Part shown: positions 1-7,782 of the stretch, one piece after another | Layout: the number at the start of each line of letters is the position of its first letter | How positions within the stretch are numbered: the stretch's first letter is position 1 | Source of the DNA: Phaeobacter sp. J2-8 | GTDB lineage: Bacteria > Pseudomonadota > Alphaproteobacteria > Rhodobacterales > Rhodobacteraceae | NCBI RefSeq assembly: GCF_022867865.1 | Contig: NZ_JALIEC010000016.1 | Location: forward strand, 1 to 39,769 | Length of the DNA: 39,769 bases | Reading direction: 5' to 3' | The notes under the pieces: generated by a model | Databases searched by the model: none | What the model was told of the DNA's origin: nothing | The model's input: only the letters and a program-made list of their open reading frames with translations | Translations under genes and position numbers: made by a program

Positions 1-564
1 GGGCTTGCGATCCGCGCGGATGGTCGCCGCTTCGTTTCATTCGAAGGATTCCACCGGGTCTGGGCCTATGTGTCGATGGATCGTGCCGCATGGCTGCCAC
101 GGCATGAGGATTTCAAATCCCTGCAAAACAATTCTTCGCTGGAGGCGCTGGCGATTGACCGCCGCGGCTGGCTTTACACATTGCCGGAACGTTCGGGCAA
201 GATGACACGGCCCTTCCCGGTCTATCGCTATCGCAATGGCACCTGGGATCAGCCTTTTTCCATTCCCCGCTTTGGCGGTTTTCAACCGGTTGGGGCAGAT
301 TTCGGCCCAGACGGCATGCTGTACCTGCTGGAGCGGGAATTTACCGGGTTTGGGTTTCGGTCGCGGGTGCGCCGGTTTGCGGTGACAAAGCGCGACATCG
401 GCCGCGGCGAAATCCTGTTCACCAGCCCGCTTGGCCGCCACGACAACCTGGAGGGCCTGGCGGTCAGCCGTGATGACGCGGGCAAGATCCGCCTGACAAT
501 GATATCCGACGACAATTTTCGCGCCTTCCAACGCACCGAGATCGTGGAATATCTGCTGCCCTGA
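1..564 (+). CDS. Esterase-like activity of phytase family protein (3' part, open at window start)
   Basis: The reading frame is open from base 1 and ends with TGA at 562-564, so the start lies outside the window and about 187 C-terminal residues are visible. The segment alternates short beta-strand-like stretches with aromatic and glycine turns (for example [13 protein letters not shown] and [12 protein letters not shown]), as expected for blades of a beta-propeller. The wording resembles the esterase-like phytase family found in Rhodobacterales, which are usually exported. That assignment comes from remembered family features, and substrate and activity are unknown. A later ATG at 70 exists but the homologous frame continues upstream of it. 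The queuosine transporter gene follows on the same strand after about 110 bp. Confidence 0.7.
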   Translation, partial: GLAIRADGRRFVSFEGFHRVWAYVSMDRAAWLPRHEDFKSLQNNSSLEALAIDRRGWLYTLPERSGKMTRPFPVYRYRNGTWDQPFSIPRFGGFQPVGADFGPDGMLYLLEREFTGFGFRSRVRRFAVTKRDIGRGEILFTSPLGRHDNLEGLAVSRDDAGKIRLTMISDDNFRAFQRTEIVEYLLP

Positions 565-675
565 GCCCCGGATTGACAAATCGCTTGCGTGACGGGGCCG
601 GAAACTGTACGTCCCGCCCGTTCCCGGCAAATCGGGGGCCAAGTCGCCGCAACCTTGCAAAAACGGGCATCAAAT

Positions 676-1326
676 ATGAACCGCACCCATCTTCCTGGCA
701 TTATTGCCATGGCCGCGATTGTCGTGGCCTCGAACGTCCTCGTTCAATTTCTGATTCTTGACGGCCTCCTGACCTGGGGGGCGTTTACCTATCCGCTGGC
801 GTTTCTTGTCACTGACGTGATGAACCGCGTCTATGGCGCCGGACCGGCCCGGCGGGTGGTCTTTGCCGGATTTGTCACCGGTGTGATCTGTTCGCTGATC
901 GGCAGCCAGATCATGTTGCAAGGTGACGGATACAGCTATGCTGCCGTGCCGTTGCGCATTGCCGTGGCATCCGGTGTGGCCTTCCTGGTGGCGCAGCTGA
1001 CCGACATCGCGGTATTCAACCGCTTTCGCAGCGGCCGCTGGTGGCGCGCGCCCCTGATTTCCACGCTGGTGGGATCCGCGCTGGATACCGTTTTGTTTTT
1101 CGCCATCGGCTTTTCCGCCGCGATCACCCTGTTTGGCGCAGAGGCCGATTCCGCAATCGCCTGGGCGTGGGAGCCGGTGCCGTTCATGAATGTTGGCGCG
1201 GCGGTTCCGCTGTGGGTCACGCTGGCCTTTGCGGATTGGCTGGTAAAACTGACGGTGTCGTTGCTGGCATTGGTGCCATTTCGGGCAATCGTTGCGCGAC
1301 TTTCGCAAAATCGCGCGATTGTCTGA
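676..1326 (+). CDS. Queuosine precursor transporter, YhhQ/VUT family
   Basis: This 216-residue protein is almost entirely hydrophobic, with about six membrane segments and charged turns such as DVMNRVYGAGPARR near residues 40-55. The DVMNRVYG-type motif after the second helix, and a later helix pair carrying ALDTVLFFAIGF, are typical of the VUT/YhhQ family. Members import queuosine precursors (preQ0/preQ1) through the inner membrane. ATG 676 was chosen because the in-frame ATG-less upstream extension (from 589) is polar and not conserved-looking. No clear Shine-Dalgarno precedes it. The 110-bp leader contains a perfect TTGACA but no convincing -10 and no recognisable preQ1 riboswitch. The exact substrate is a family inference. 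Confidence 0.85.
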   Translation: MNRTHLPGIIAMAAIVVASNVLVQFLILDGLLTWGAFTYPLAFLVTDVMNRVYGAGPARRVVFAGFVTGVICSLIGSQIMLQGDGYSYAAVPLRIAVASGVAFLVAQLTDIAVFNRFRSGRWWRAPLISTLVGSALDTVLFFAIGFSAAITLFGAEADSAIAWAWEPVPFMNVGAAVPLWVTLAFADWLVKLTVSLLALVPFRAIVARLSQNRAIV

Positions 1327-1336
1327 AAATTTCCTT

Positions 1337-1364
1337 TTGCGATTTTGATCTTCCGTGCCATGAT
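1337..1364 (+). promoter_or_regulatory. Predicted sigma-70-type promoter for the small RNA
   Basis: TTGCGA at 1337-1342 and CATGAT at 1359-1364 are separated by 16 bp. Each matches four of six consensus positions. The expected start is near 1371, just upstream of the first strand of the RNA's closing stem. The promoter lies immediately after the transporter stop codon, so the RNA could also be made by read-through. Weak matches make this tentative. Confidence 0.35.
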
Positions 1365-1400
1365 TCGAGTGTGGAAACAAAATTGAAAGGAGGTGCTTCA

Positions 1401-1457
1401 GTGTCGAGAGAGGTATTGGAGAAAGGCGTCGGAACAGTTCGAGGGGGCGTCCTCTGA
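1401..1457 (+). CDS. Possible 18-residue leader-type peptide inside the small RNA
   Basis: GTG at 1401 lies five bases after the perfect Shine-Dalgarno AAGGAGGTG and opens a frame (MSREVLEKGVGTVRGGVL) that stops with TGA at 1455-1457. If the closing stem of the RNA forms, its SD is fully paired and translation would be shut off. If ribosomes load, the stem is opened. There is no similarity that I recognise, and the frame may be fortuitous in a purine-rich RNA, so confidence is low. Confidence 0.25.
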   Translation: MSREVLEKGVGTVRGGVL

Positions 1458-1527
1458 GGCAGCCCTTGGGGGAGAGAATACCCTCGAATTGGTAGGACCT
1501 AACCGGCCCCACCTCCTGACAATCTCG

Positions 1528-1557
1528 AAGAGCCATGCCAAGCGGCATGGCTCTTTT
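1528..1557 (+). terminator. Rho-independent terminator of the small RNA
   Basis: AAGAGCCATGCC (1528-1539) and GGCATGGCTCTT (1544-1555) form a perfect 12-bp stem around the loop AAGC, with a TTTT run at its 3' side. The next gene starts 177 bp further on, so the hairpin ends either the small RNA or the transporter transcript. Confidence 0.9.
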
Positions 1558-1733
1558 CGTTTGCTGCGCGGATACGGGATTTGAAGCGGGATTTGTAAAA
1601 GGGGGCCAGCCCCCTCGGCCTTTGGCCTCACCCCCGGGATATTTTTGGTCAGATGAAAGGTCGATTTCGGCCTTCTTGTCCCAGAGTGCGCTTCTGCGGT
1701 AAAGCAGTTGCAGACGTGCTACAGGTGGCCCCA

Positions 1734-2154
1734 ATGACCCTTCGCATCAATGATCACATCGAATTGGCCGATTGGAGATATGAGCGAACAGTTCACCCGG
1801 TCGTCGGGCCCTGGCGGCCAGAACGTGAACAAAGTGTCCACGGCGGTGGAATTGCGGTTTGAAGCTGCGCGGTCGCCGAATTTGGCCGATCCGGTCAAGC
1901 GGCGGCTGGAGCGGATTGCCGGGCGCAAATGGACGCGGGATGGCGCGCTGGTGATCCAAGTGGAAGACACCCGATCCCAGGCCCGCAACCGCGAGATTGC
2001 CCGCGAGCGGCTGGTGCAGATGATCCTGAAGGCGCTGGAACGCCCGAAACGGCGGATCGCAACACGGGTGTCGCAGAACCAGAAACGCAAGCGGGTGGAT
2101 GCGAAGAAGAAGCGCGGCGAGGTCAAGGCGATGCGGGGGAAGGTGGAGGAGTGA
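1734..2154 (+). CDS. arfB: Peptidyl-tRNA hydrolase ArfB (ribosome rescue), with an apparent 1-base frameshift
   Basis: ArfB releases stalled ribosomes by hydrolysing peptidyl-tRNA with a release-factor-like GGQ loop and a basic C-terminal tail that enters the mRNA channel. The GGQ motif is present in SSGPGGQNVNKVST, and the tail is lysine/arginine rich (RVSQNQKRKRVDAKKKRGE). The normal N-terminus (MTLRINDHIELADW) is read from ATG 1734, which has an AGGTGG ribosome site. The GGQ part is read in the next frame from about 1777. Dropping one A near 1775-1777 gives ADWDMSEQF and a 139-residue protein of usual length. If the indel is real, translation could start only at ATG 1780, giving a protein lacking about 15 residues. 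The gene converges on pncB with only 10 bp between stops. Confidence 0.85.
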
Positions 2155-2164
2155 GCCCGCCCAA

Positions 2165-3457
2165 CTACACCACCACCTCGATCCGCTCCTGCTCTCCGAC
2201 GCCGAACACGCGTTTGTAGCGCGCGATTTCCTCGGCCGGGCCCATTGCCTTTTCCGGGTTATCGGACAGTTTCACCGTGGGTTGGCCGTTGGCCGTGACC
2301 GCCTTGCACACCAGCGAGAATGCATCCAGCCCGCCGTCCGGCACCAGCCCGCGAAAGTCATTGGTCAGATTGGTGCCCCAGCCGAAAGACACCCGAACCC
2401 GGCCTGCGAATTGCGTCTGAAGCGCCGCAATTAAATCGACATCCAACCCGTCAGAGAAAATCACCAGCTTTTCGCGCGGGTCTTCGCCGCGGGATTGCCA
2501 CCATTCGATTGCAGCTTCTGCCGCTTTGGCCGGATCGCCGCTGTCGATGCGGATACCGGTCCAACCCGCCAGCCAATCCGGCGCCTTGTCGAGAAATCCT
2601 TTGGTACCATAGGTGTCGGGCAGGATCATCCGCAGATTGCCCTCATGCTCTTCGTGCCAATCGGCCAGCACGTCATAAGGGGCGCGAGCCAGCGCGGCGT
2701 CGTCGGGCGCCAGCGCCGCATAGACCATCGGCAATTCATGGGCATTGGTGCCGATCGCCTCGAGATCGCGGTTCTTGGCGATCAGGCAATTGGAGGTGCC
2801 GACAAATTTCTGGCCCAGCCCCTCGGTCATCGCCTGAACGCACCAATCCTGCCACAAAAACGAATGCCGCCGACGGGTGCCGAAATCTGCGATGCGCAGA
2901 TTGTCGACGGACCGCAGCTGTTTGACCTTTTCCCAAAGCTTTGTCATCGCCTGGGCATAGAGCACTTGCAGCTCGAACCGGCCCATGTCGTTGAGAACAG
3001 CGCGGCCGCGCAACTCCATCAGCACCGCCAGGGCCGGGATTTCCCACAGCATCACCTCTGGCCAGGAGCCTTCGAAGGTCAGTTCATATTGGCCATCGCG
3101 TTTTTCCAGATGATAGGGCGGCAGCCGCAGGTTTTCGAACCATTCCATGAAATCCGGGCGGAACATCGACCGTTTGCCGTAGAACATATTGCCGCGCAAC
3201 CAGGTGCTTTCGCCACGAGTCAGCGACAACGATCGGATATGATCAAGCTGCTCGCGCAATTCGCCTTCGTCGATCAGATCGGCCAGACGGATATGTTTGC
3301 TGCGGTTGATCAGGGAAAACGTCACCTGTGTATCGGGTTTGTTGCGAAACACCGATTGGCACATCAGAAGTTTATAGAAATCCGTGTCGATCAGCGACCG
3401 CACAATCGGGTCGATCTTCCATTTGTGGTTCCAGACGCGGGTGGCGATATCAACCAT
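2165..3457 (-). CDS. pncB: Nicotinate phosphoribosyltransferase
   Basis: PncB converts nicotinate and PRPP to nicotinate mononucleotide, the entry step of the Preiss-Handler NAD salvage route, in the cytoplasm. The 430-residue protein has the expected N-terminal core ([18 protein letters not shown]), the phosphoribosyl-binding region with [16 protein letters not shown] near residues 295-310, and the substrate-proximal GTNLTNDF loop near 360. The length matches the bacterial PncB1 type. The start ATG at 3457 is preceded by a purine-rich GAAAGG stretch. pncA lies 27 bp upstream on the same strand, so the two genes very likely form one salvage operon turning nicotinamide into nicotinate mononucleotide. 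Confidence 0.95.
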   Translation of the reverse strand: MVDIATRVWNHKWKIDPIVRSLIDTDFYKLLMCQSVFRNKPDTQVTFSLINRSKHIRLADLIDEGELREQLDHIRSLSLTRGESTWLRGNMFYGKRSMFRPDFMEWFENLRLPPYHLEKRDGQYELTFEGSWPEVMLWEIPALAVLMELRGRAVLNDMGRFELQVLYAQAMTKLWEKVKQLRSVDNLRIADFGTRRRHSFLWQDWCVQAMTEGLGQKFVGTSNCLIAKNRDLEAIGTNAHELPMVYAALAPDDAALARAPYDVLADWHEEHEGNLRMILPDTYGTKGFLDKAPDWLAGWTGIRIDSGDPAKAAEAAIEWWQSRGEDPREKLVIFSDGLDVDLIAALQTQFAGRVRVSFGWGTNLTNDFRGLVPDGGLDAFSLVCKAVTANGQPTVKLSDNPEKAMGPAEEIARYKRVFGVGEQERIEVVV

Positions 3458-3484
3458 GGTTCGGCCTTTCGAAAGAAGGGGGGG

Positions 3485-4078
3485 TCAGCGCAGGGAAACG
3501 CCCGCATCCCGCATGTTTGTTTCGGCCCCGGCCAGCGAACCGTCAAGGTCGATGGCCCGGCAATAATCGCGCAGAACCGTGACGTGAAAGCCAAGTTTGG
3601 CTGCATCCACCGCGGAAAACGCGACACAGAAATCCAAGGCCAGCCCAACCATCGTCAGCTCGGAAATATCGCGGTTGCGCAAATATCCCTCAAGCCCGGT
3701 GGGGGTGTCATGGTCGTTTTCAAAAAACGCAGAATAGCTGTCGATCGCGGGGCGAAACCCCTTGCGAATGATCAGATCGGCACGGTCGCTGTGCAATCCG
3801 GCGTCAAGCTCGGCGCCGATGGTGCCCTGAATGCAATGTTCCGGCCACAGAACCTGGGGCCCATATGGCATGTCGACCACCGAAAACGGGGATTGGCCCG
3901 GATGAGAGGTGGCAAAGGACGAATGCCCCGCCGGGTGCCAATCCTGGGTCAGGATCACCGCATCGAAATCCGGCATCAACGCGTTGATCGGGGCGACGAT
4001 TTTGTCGCCTTCTGCCACCGCAAGCGCCCCGCCGGGACAGAAATCGTTTTGCACGTCAATCACGATAAGAGCACGCAT
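3485..4078 (-). CDS. pncA: Nicotinamidase (isochorismatase superfamily)
   Basis: PncA deamidates nicotinamide to nicotinate, which the neighbouring PncB then uses. The 197-residue protein shows the isochorismatase-fold catalytic triad: Asp8 in VIDVQNDF, Lys106 in IIRKGF and Cys151 in ALDFCVAF. Metal ligands fit Asp46, His48 and His81 (DWHPAGH and PEHCIQG). ATG 4078 is preceded at 8 bases by AGGAGG, which decides the start over a much longer open frame that runs back into the opposite-strand Hsp70 gene. The 112-bp gap to the divergent Hsp70 gene must hold both promoters. I see no clear operator in it. Confidence 0.95.
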   Translation of the reverse strand: MRALIVIDVQNDFCPGGALAVAEGDKIVAPINALMPDFDAVILTQDWHPAGHSSFATSHPGQSPFSVVDMPYGPQVLWPEHCIQGTIGAELDAGLHSDRADLIIRKGFRPAIDSYSAFFENDHDTPTGLEGYLRNRDISELTMVGLALDFCVAFSAVDAAKLGFHVTVLRDYCRAIDLDGSLAGAETNMRDAGVSLR

Positions 4079-4190
4079 CGGTGGCCTCCTGAAAACCAAT
4101 GTCATCCACAGCTTAGATTCCGCGGATCGGAATTGCCATGGGGCAGACTTGGCGCTATGACCGCCGCTCGCTGATAAATCGGGGGCGGGA

Positions 4191-5408
4191 ATGGCGCGGC
4201 TTGGAATAGATTTCGGAACCTCGAACACCGGGGCGGGCATCATGGCCGATGGGCGGCCTGTTACACTTCCGCTGGAAGATGGCGCCCAGACCCTGCCGAC
4301 CGCGGTATTTGTCGATTTTGCCGACCAGAAATTCATCTATGGCGAGGCCGCCGCGCGCGCGATGATGGAAGGCCAGGATGGCCGGTTCATGCGCGGATTG
4401 AAAAGCATCCTTGGCACGCCGCTGGCACAGGAAAAGCGCCGTTTCCTGAACGAGCGGCTGACATTGATCGAAATCATCGGCCAATTTCTGGCGGAAATCC
4501 GCACGCGGTCGGAACAACTGACCGGGCAGAGCTTTGATGTTGCGATGTCCGGCCGACCGGTGATGTTTCATTCCGAATCGCGCGAAAAGGATGCGCAGGC
4601 CGAGGTTGATCTGCGCCAAGCCTATCAGCTGGCGGGATTTCGCGATGTCGAATTCCTGCCAGAGCCTGAAGCGGCGGCGCTGGCCGTTGCGGGCGATGGC
4701 CGGATGCTGATTGTCGACATTGGCGGCGGGACATCGGATTTTACCTTGTGTGAGCGCAAAGGCGGCGAAACCCAGGTGATTGCCAGCCGGGGTTTGCGGC
4801 TTGGCGGCACCGATTTTGACCGCAGTCTCAGCCTGGGGCATGTGATGCCGCTTTTGGGCCATGGCGCAGAGATCGGGGCGGAATTTGGTGACAAGGTTCA
4901 CAGCGCGCCGCGTGCCCTGTTCAACGATCTGGCCAGTTGGGAAAAGATCGCCTTTGTCTATGATCCGGCGACGCTGCGCGAGGTGAAACGCTGGGTGCGG
5001 CTGGCGAAAAAACCGGAATTATTTGAACGGCTTGCCGAGGTGCTGGATATGCATCTGGGCCATGATATCGCCTATGCGGTCGAGGCCGGCAAAATCGCGG
5101 CCAACGACAGCGAACGTGGTGACATCCGGCTGGATGTGATCGAACGCGGCCTGCATGTGGATCTGTGGAACCTGCAGATGCAAACAGAACTGGCCGAGGC
5201 CGCAAATCGCATTGGGGACATGGCGCTGGCCACCCTGCGCGACGCAGATTGCGCCCCGGATCAGGTGGATATGGTGGTATTCGTCGGCGGTTCCAGCCTG
5301 TTGTCGGGCGTGCGTCAGGCGCTGGCCAGCCGCATCCCCGAGGCCCGTCAGGAAACCGCCGAAGTGTTCACCGCCGTGGTGCATGGGCTGGCGATTGCCG
5401 CGCAATAG
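4191..5408 (+). CDS. Short Hsp70-family ATPase (YegD-like)
   Basis: This is a 405-residue actin-fold ATPase of the DnaK superfamily. It has the phosphate-1 motif GIDFGTSNTG (residues 5-14), phosphate-2 VDIGGGTSDF (175-184) and an adenosine motif VVFVGGSSLLSGV near 360. It ends after the nucleotide-binding region and lacks the beta-sandwich substrate-binding and lid domains of DnaK (about 640 residues), as in E. coli YegD. No dnaJ or grpE is nearby, so its client and role are unknown. The start codon at 4191 has a GGGGGCGGGA purine stretch directly upstream. trhO begins about 50 bp downstream on the same strand, suggesting co-transcription. Confidence 0.85.
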   Translation: MARLGIDFGTSNTGAGIMADGRPVTLPLEDGAQTLPTAVFVDFADQKFIYGEAAARAMMEGQDGRFMRGLKSILGTPLAQEKRRFLNERLTLIEIIGQFLAEIRTRSEQLTGQSFDVAMSGRPVMFHSESREKDAQAEVDLRQAYQLAGFRDVEFLPEPEAAALAVAGDGRMLIVDIGGGTSDFTLCERKGGETQVIASRGLRLGGTDFDRSLSLGHVMPLLGHGAEIGAEFGDKVHSAPRALFNDLASWEKIAFVYDPATLREVKRWVRLAKKPELFERLAEVLDMHLGHDIAYAVEAGKIAANDSERGDIRLDVIERGLHVDLWNLQMQTELAEAANRIGDMALATLRDADCAPDQVDMVVFVGGSSLLSGVRQALASRIPEARQETAEVFTAVVHGLAIAAQ

Positions 5409-5456
5409 CCGCCAACCCCATTGTCCTTTTGTCATGACAGGATTATGCGAAACCCC

Positions 5457-6371
5457 ATGTTTACCGTTGCCGCGCTTTATCACTTTACCCGTTTTGACGA
5501 TCCCGCCGCATTGCAGGGGCCGCTGAAAGATCTGTGTCACACACAGGGCGTCACCGGCACCCTGTTGTTGGCGCAAGAGGGGATCAATGGCACCATCGCC
5601 GGCACGCGCGATGGCATTGACGCGGTGCTGGGCCATATTCGCGCCCTGCCCGGCTGTGCCGATCTGGTGCATAAGGAAAGCAGCGCCAGCGCGCCGCCCT
5701 TTGCCCGGATGAAAGTGCGCTTGAAACGTGAAATCGTGACCATGGGCCAACCTGACGTCGATCCGCGTGCTGGCACGGGCCAATATGTCGATCCGGCGGA
5801 TTGGAATGCGCTGATCCAAAGCCCCGATGTTGCCGTGATCGACACCCGCAACGATTACGAGGTGGCGATTGGCACATTTGAGGGCGCGGTCGATCCCGAA
5901 ACCGCCAGTTTCCGGGATTTTCCAGCATGGTGGGAGGCGAACAAGCAGCGTTTCCACAACAAGAAGATCGCGATGTTCTGTACCGGCGGGATACGTTGCG
6001 AAAAATCGACCAATTACCTGATGGGTCAGGGGGTCGAGGATGTATTTCACCTGCGCGGTGGTATCCTGAAATACCTGGAAGAGGTGCCCGAAACCGACAG
6101 CACATGGCAGGGCGATTGTTTTGTCTTTGATGGTCGGGTTTCCGTGGGCCATGGCCTGCGCGAGGGGCCGCATCTGTTGTGCCATGCCTGCCGTCGCCCG
6201 ATCCTGCCCGAGGATCGCGACCACGCCGATTACGAACACGGCGTGTCCTGTCACCATTGCATTGATGAAACCAGCGATGCTGACAAGATCCGGTTCCGCG
6301 AGCGCCAGAAACAGATCGAACTGGCGCGCAAACGGGGCGAAAAGCATCTCGGCGGGGATTACGGCGTTTAG
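5457..6371 (+). CDS. trhO: tRNA uridine(34) hydroxylase TrhO (rhodanese-family, YceA)
   Basis: TrhO uses O2 to make 5-hydroxyuridine at the wobble position of tRNA, a precursor of cmo5U and mo5U. The 304-residue protein has the family's N-terminal acylphosphatase-like domain (residues 1-95), a rhodanese domain with Cys175 and Cys181 in [11 protein letters not shown], and a C-terminal cysteine-rich segment (CHACRRPI and CHHCID) likely to bind zinc. ATG 5457 matches the usual [10 protein letters not shown] beginning. ATG 5445 would add four residues and lies closer to the CAGGA ribosome site, so the start is uncertain by 12 bp. Its stop overlaps the convergent DUF302 gene by 4 bp. Confidence 0.92.
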   Translation: MFTVAALYHFTRFDDPAALQGPLKDLCHTQGVTGTLLLAQEGINGTIAGTRDGIDAVLGHIRALPGCADLVHKESSASAPPFARMKVRLKREIVTMGQPDVDPRAGTGQYVDPADWNALIQSPDVAVIDTRNDYEVAIGTFEGAVDPETASFRDFPAWWEANKQRFHNKKIAMFCTGGIRCEKSTNYLMGQGVEDVFHLRGGILKYLEEVPETDSTWQGDCFVFDGRVSVGHGLREGPHLLCHACRRPILPEDRDHADYEHGVSCHHCIDETSDADKIRFRERQKQIELARKRGEKHLGGDYGV

Positions 6372-6790
6372 AACGCCAGCGCCTCTTGCGCAATTGTGTC
6401 CAACAGATCCTCGACCGCGTCCATCGGCCCGTCGGGATAGGTGCGATAGCCGATTTCAACGCTGCCGTCGCGGTCGGTGACAAACATCGCATAGGGGCAA
6501 AACGCGATCAGATCCGGGTCTTGTTCCATCACCTCGCGCGATACCGTGGCCGAGCAGAACATGAATATTTCTGCCCCATCAAACAGTTTTGCCCCCCCGA
6601 CATCCGCGCGGGTGCGTTCCAGCATCTCGCCGGTGTGGCTGCGGTGATCAATCACCAACCCCGCACCGATAATCGCACTTTCGACGCTGAACAGCGCGTC
6701 CTCGAAACTCCCGTCATAGGGATAGGTCACGGCGTAATCGCTGGCCCATGCCGGGGCTGCGGCCAACGCACAGGCAAAAAGCCATTTCAT
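6368..6790 (-). CDS. Exported DUF302-domain protein, last gene of the sox operon
   Basis: A 140-residue protein with a clear Sec signal peptide ([16 protein letters not shown], cleavage near residue 16) and a DUF302 fold: strand-helix-strand around [20 protein letters not shown], and later FCPYAMFVT. It should be periplasmic, like the Sox enzymes. Its ATG overlaps the soxD stop codon (ATGA), so it is translationally coupled to soxD. DUF302 proteins have no established reaction. The position of the gene suggests an accessory part in thiosulfate oxidation, but that is inference from context alone. The common downstream genes soxE and soxF are not found here. Confidence 0.8.
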   Translation of the reverse strand: MKWLFACALAAAPAWASDYAVTYPYDGSFEDALFSVESAIIGAGLVIDHRSHTGEMLERTRADVGGAKLFDGAEIFMFCSATVSREVMEQDPDLIAFCPYAMFVTDRDGSVEIGYRTYPDGPMDAVEDLLDTIAQEALAF

Positions 6791-7782
6791 CTGGTGTCTC
6801 CTTGGGCCGAATGTGATTTCAGATAGGCGATTACCGCTTTGCGGTCCTCTGGGTTCGTAATTCCGGCAAACACCATTTTGCTGCCGTTCAGATAGTCTCT
6901 GGGCTGGGTCAGGAAAGCATCCAATGCGGTTTCATTCCAGATCAGTCCGCCACCGGCCGCGGTTTTCAACGCTTTGGAATATCGGAACCCATCGACCGCG
7001 CCCGCCGCCCGGCCAACGATCCCGGTCAGCATGGGGCCACTGCGGTTTTTCGCACCTTCGCCGATTTCATGGCAGGATTTGCATGTGCTGAACAGCCTTT
7101 GACCTTTGGCGATCAGATCGACAGGTGCCGCCGTGGCCACGTCATCCCTGGGGGTCACATCCAGCGCCGTGGCGCGCATGGTGATGGTGACGCTGTCCTT
7201 GCATTCCGCCATACAGGGCGCAGCGCGCCACACATCATATTCGCGGGCGGCACGGTCATCGACGACAAAACCATCGGCATTTGGCATCGTGATCCCGGTG
7301 AAATTCGTGGCGTTCAGGCTAAATTCCTCATCCACGATGTCATTGGAATAGAGGATATAGGCGGCGACGGCATAGACATCATCCGGCGAAAGCGTCTGGG
7401 CCGCGCCATAAGGCATCGAGCGGTGGACATAGTCCCAAAGCGTTGACAGATAAGGCCAATAGCTGCCGACAGTTTTGACCGGGTCTTTGTTGTCAAGGGT
7501 GCCCTGCCCGCCCGCCACCTCTGGCCAATTGCCCACCCCTTCGCCGAAATCACCATGACAGGCGGCGCATTTTTCGGCAAAAACGCCCTCGCCTGTCAGG
7601 ACATCCCCGGAACCGGGCGGCAGGCCCGTGCCATCGGGGCGGACATCCAGATCCCAGGCGGCGATTTCTTCGGCCAAAGCAGGACGGCCAAGCCCCAGGG
7701 TATCGGCGCTGGCGCCCCCAGCCGCCAATGCCAGGCCAAGCCAAAGCACCTGCAGCAGGCCAACCTCAGGTGACTTCGACAT
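6787..7782 (-). CDS. soxD: SoxD, diheme cytochrome c subunit of sulfane dehydrogenase
   Basis: SoxD takes electrons from the molybdenum subunit SoxC when the sulfane sulfur bound to SoxY is oxidised, and passes them to the cytochrome c pool. The 331-residue protein has a hydrophobic export segment (residues 8-26, ending ASA) and two heme c sites, CAACH at 72-76 and CKSCH at 234-238. The C-terminal domain carries a likely axial methionine in GSKMVFAG. The start ATG at 7782 lies inside the end of soxC (17-bp overlap). Much longer upstream extensions in the same frame are non-homologous shadows of soxC. Confidence 0.95.
   Translation of the reverse strand: MSKSPEVGLLQVLWLGLALAAGGASADTLGLGRPALAEEIAAWDLDVRPDGTGLPPGSGDVLTGEGVFAEKCAACHGDFGEGVGNWPEVAGGQGTLDNKDPVKTVGSYWPYLSTLWDYVHRSMPYGAAQTLSPDDVYAVAAYILYSNDIVDEEFSLNATNFTGITMPNADGFVVDDRAAREYDVWRAAPCMAECKDSVTITMRATALDVTPRDDVATAAPVDLIAKGQRLFSTCKSCHEIGEGAKNRSGPMLTGIVGRAAGAVDGFRYSKALKTAAGGGLIWNETALDAFLTQPRDYLNGSKMVFAGITNPEDRKAVIAYLKSHSAQGDTR

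Larger units (their letters stand above)
1371..1557 (+). ncRNA. Candidate structured small RNA with nested long-range stems and anti-SD-like 3' strand
   Basis: No convincing gene covers 1327-1733, but 1371-1557 folds well. AGGAGGTG (1388-1395) pairs perfectly with CACCTCCT (1510-1517). Inside it, 1435-1445 pairs over 11 bp (one G-U) with 1481-1491. A 12-bp GC-rich hairpin with a T tail ends the unit. AGGAGGTG is a perfect Shine-Dalgarno and CACCTCCT is identical to the 16S rRNA anti-Shine-Dalgarno. A GTG six bases after the SD opens a 18-residue frame ending at 1457, so a leader peptide or a dual-function RNA is possible. The closed, bulged layout recalls 6S RNA, but I do not recognise a known family and claim none. 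Confidence 0.55.

Noticed and set aside
565-675. preQ1 riboswitch in the leader of the queuosine precursor transporter
   Set aside because: The leader can form a CGGGG/TCCCG stem and a CCCG/CGGG hairpin, but the A-rich tail and loop signature of preQ1-I and the preQ1-II/III patterns are absent.
1371-1557. Signal recognition particle RNA, tmRNA or RNase P RNA
   Set aside because: The GGAAG-NAGCAGCC tetraloop region of SRP RNA, the tRNA-like ends of tmRNA and the RNase P core are all missing.
2495-4174. 559-residue plus-strand frame opposite pncB and pncA
   Set aside because: It is a mirror frame of two well-supported minus-strand genes, caused by high GC codon usage; its His/Gln-rich composition is that of antisense translation.
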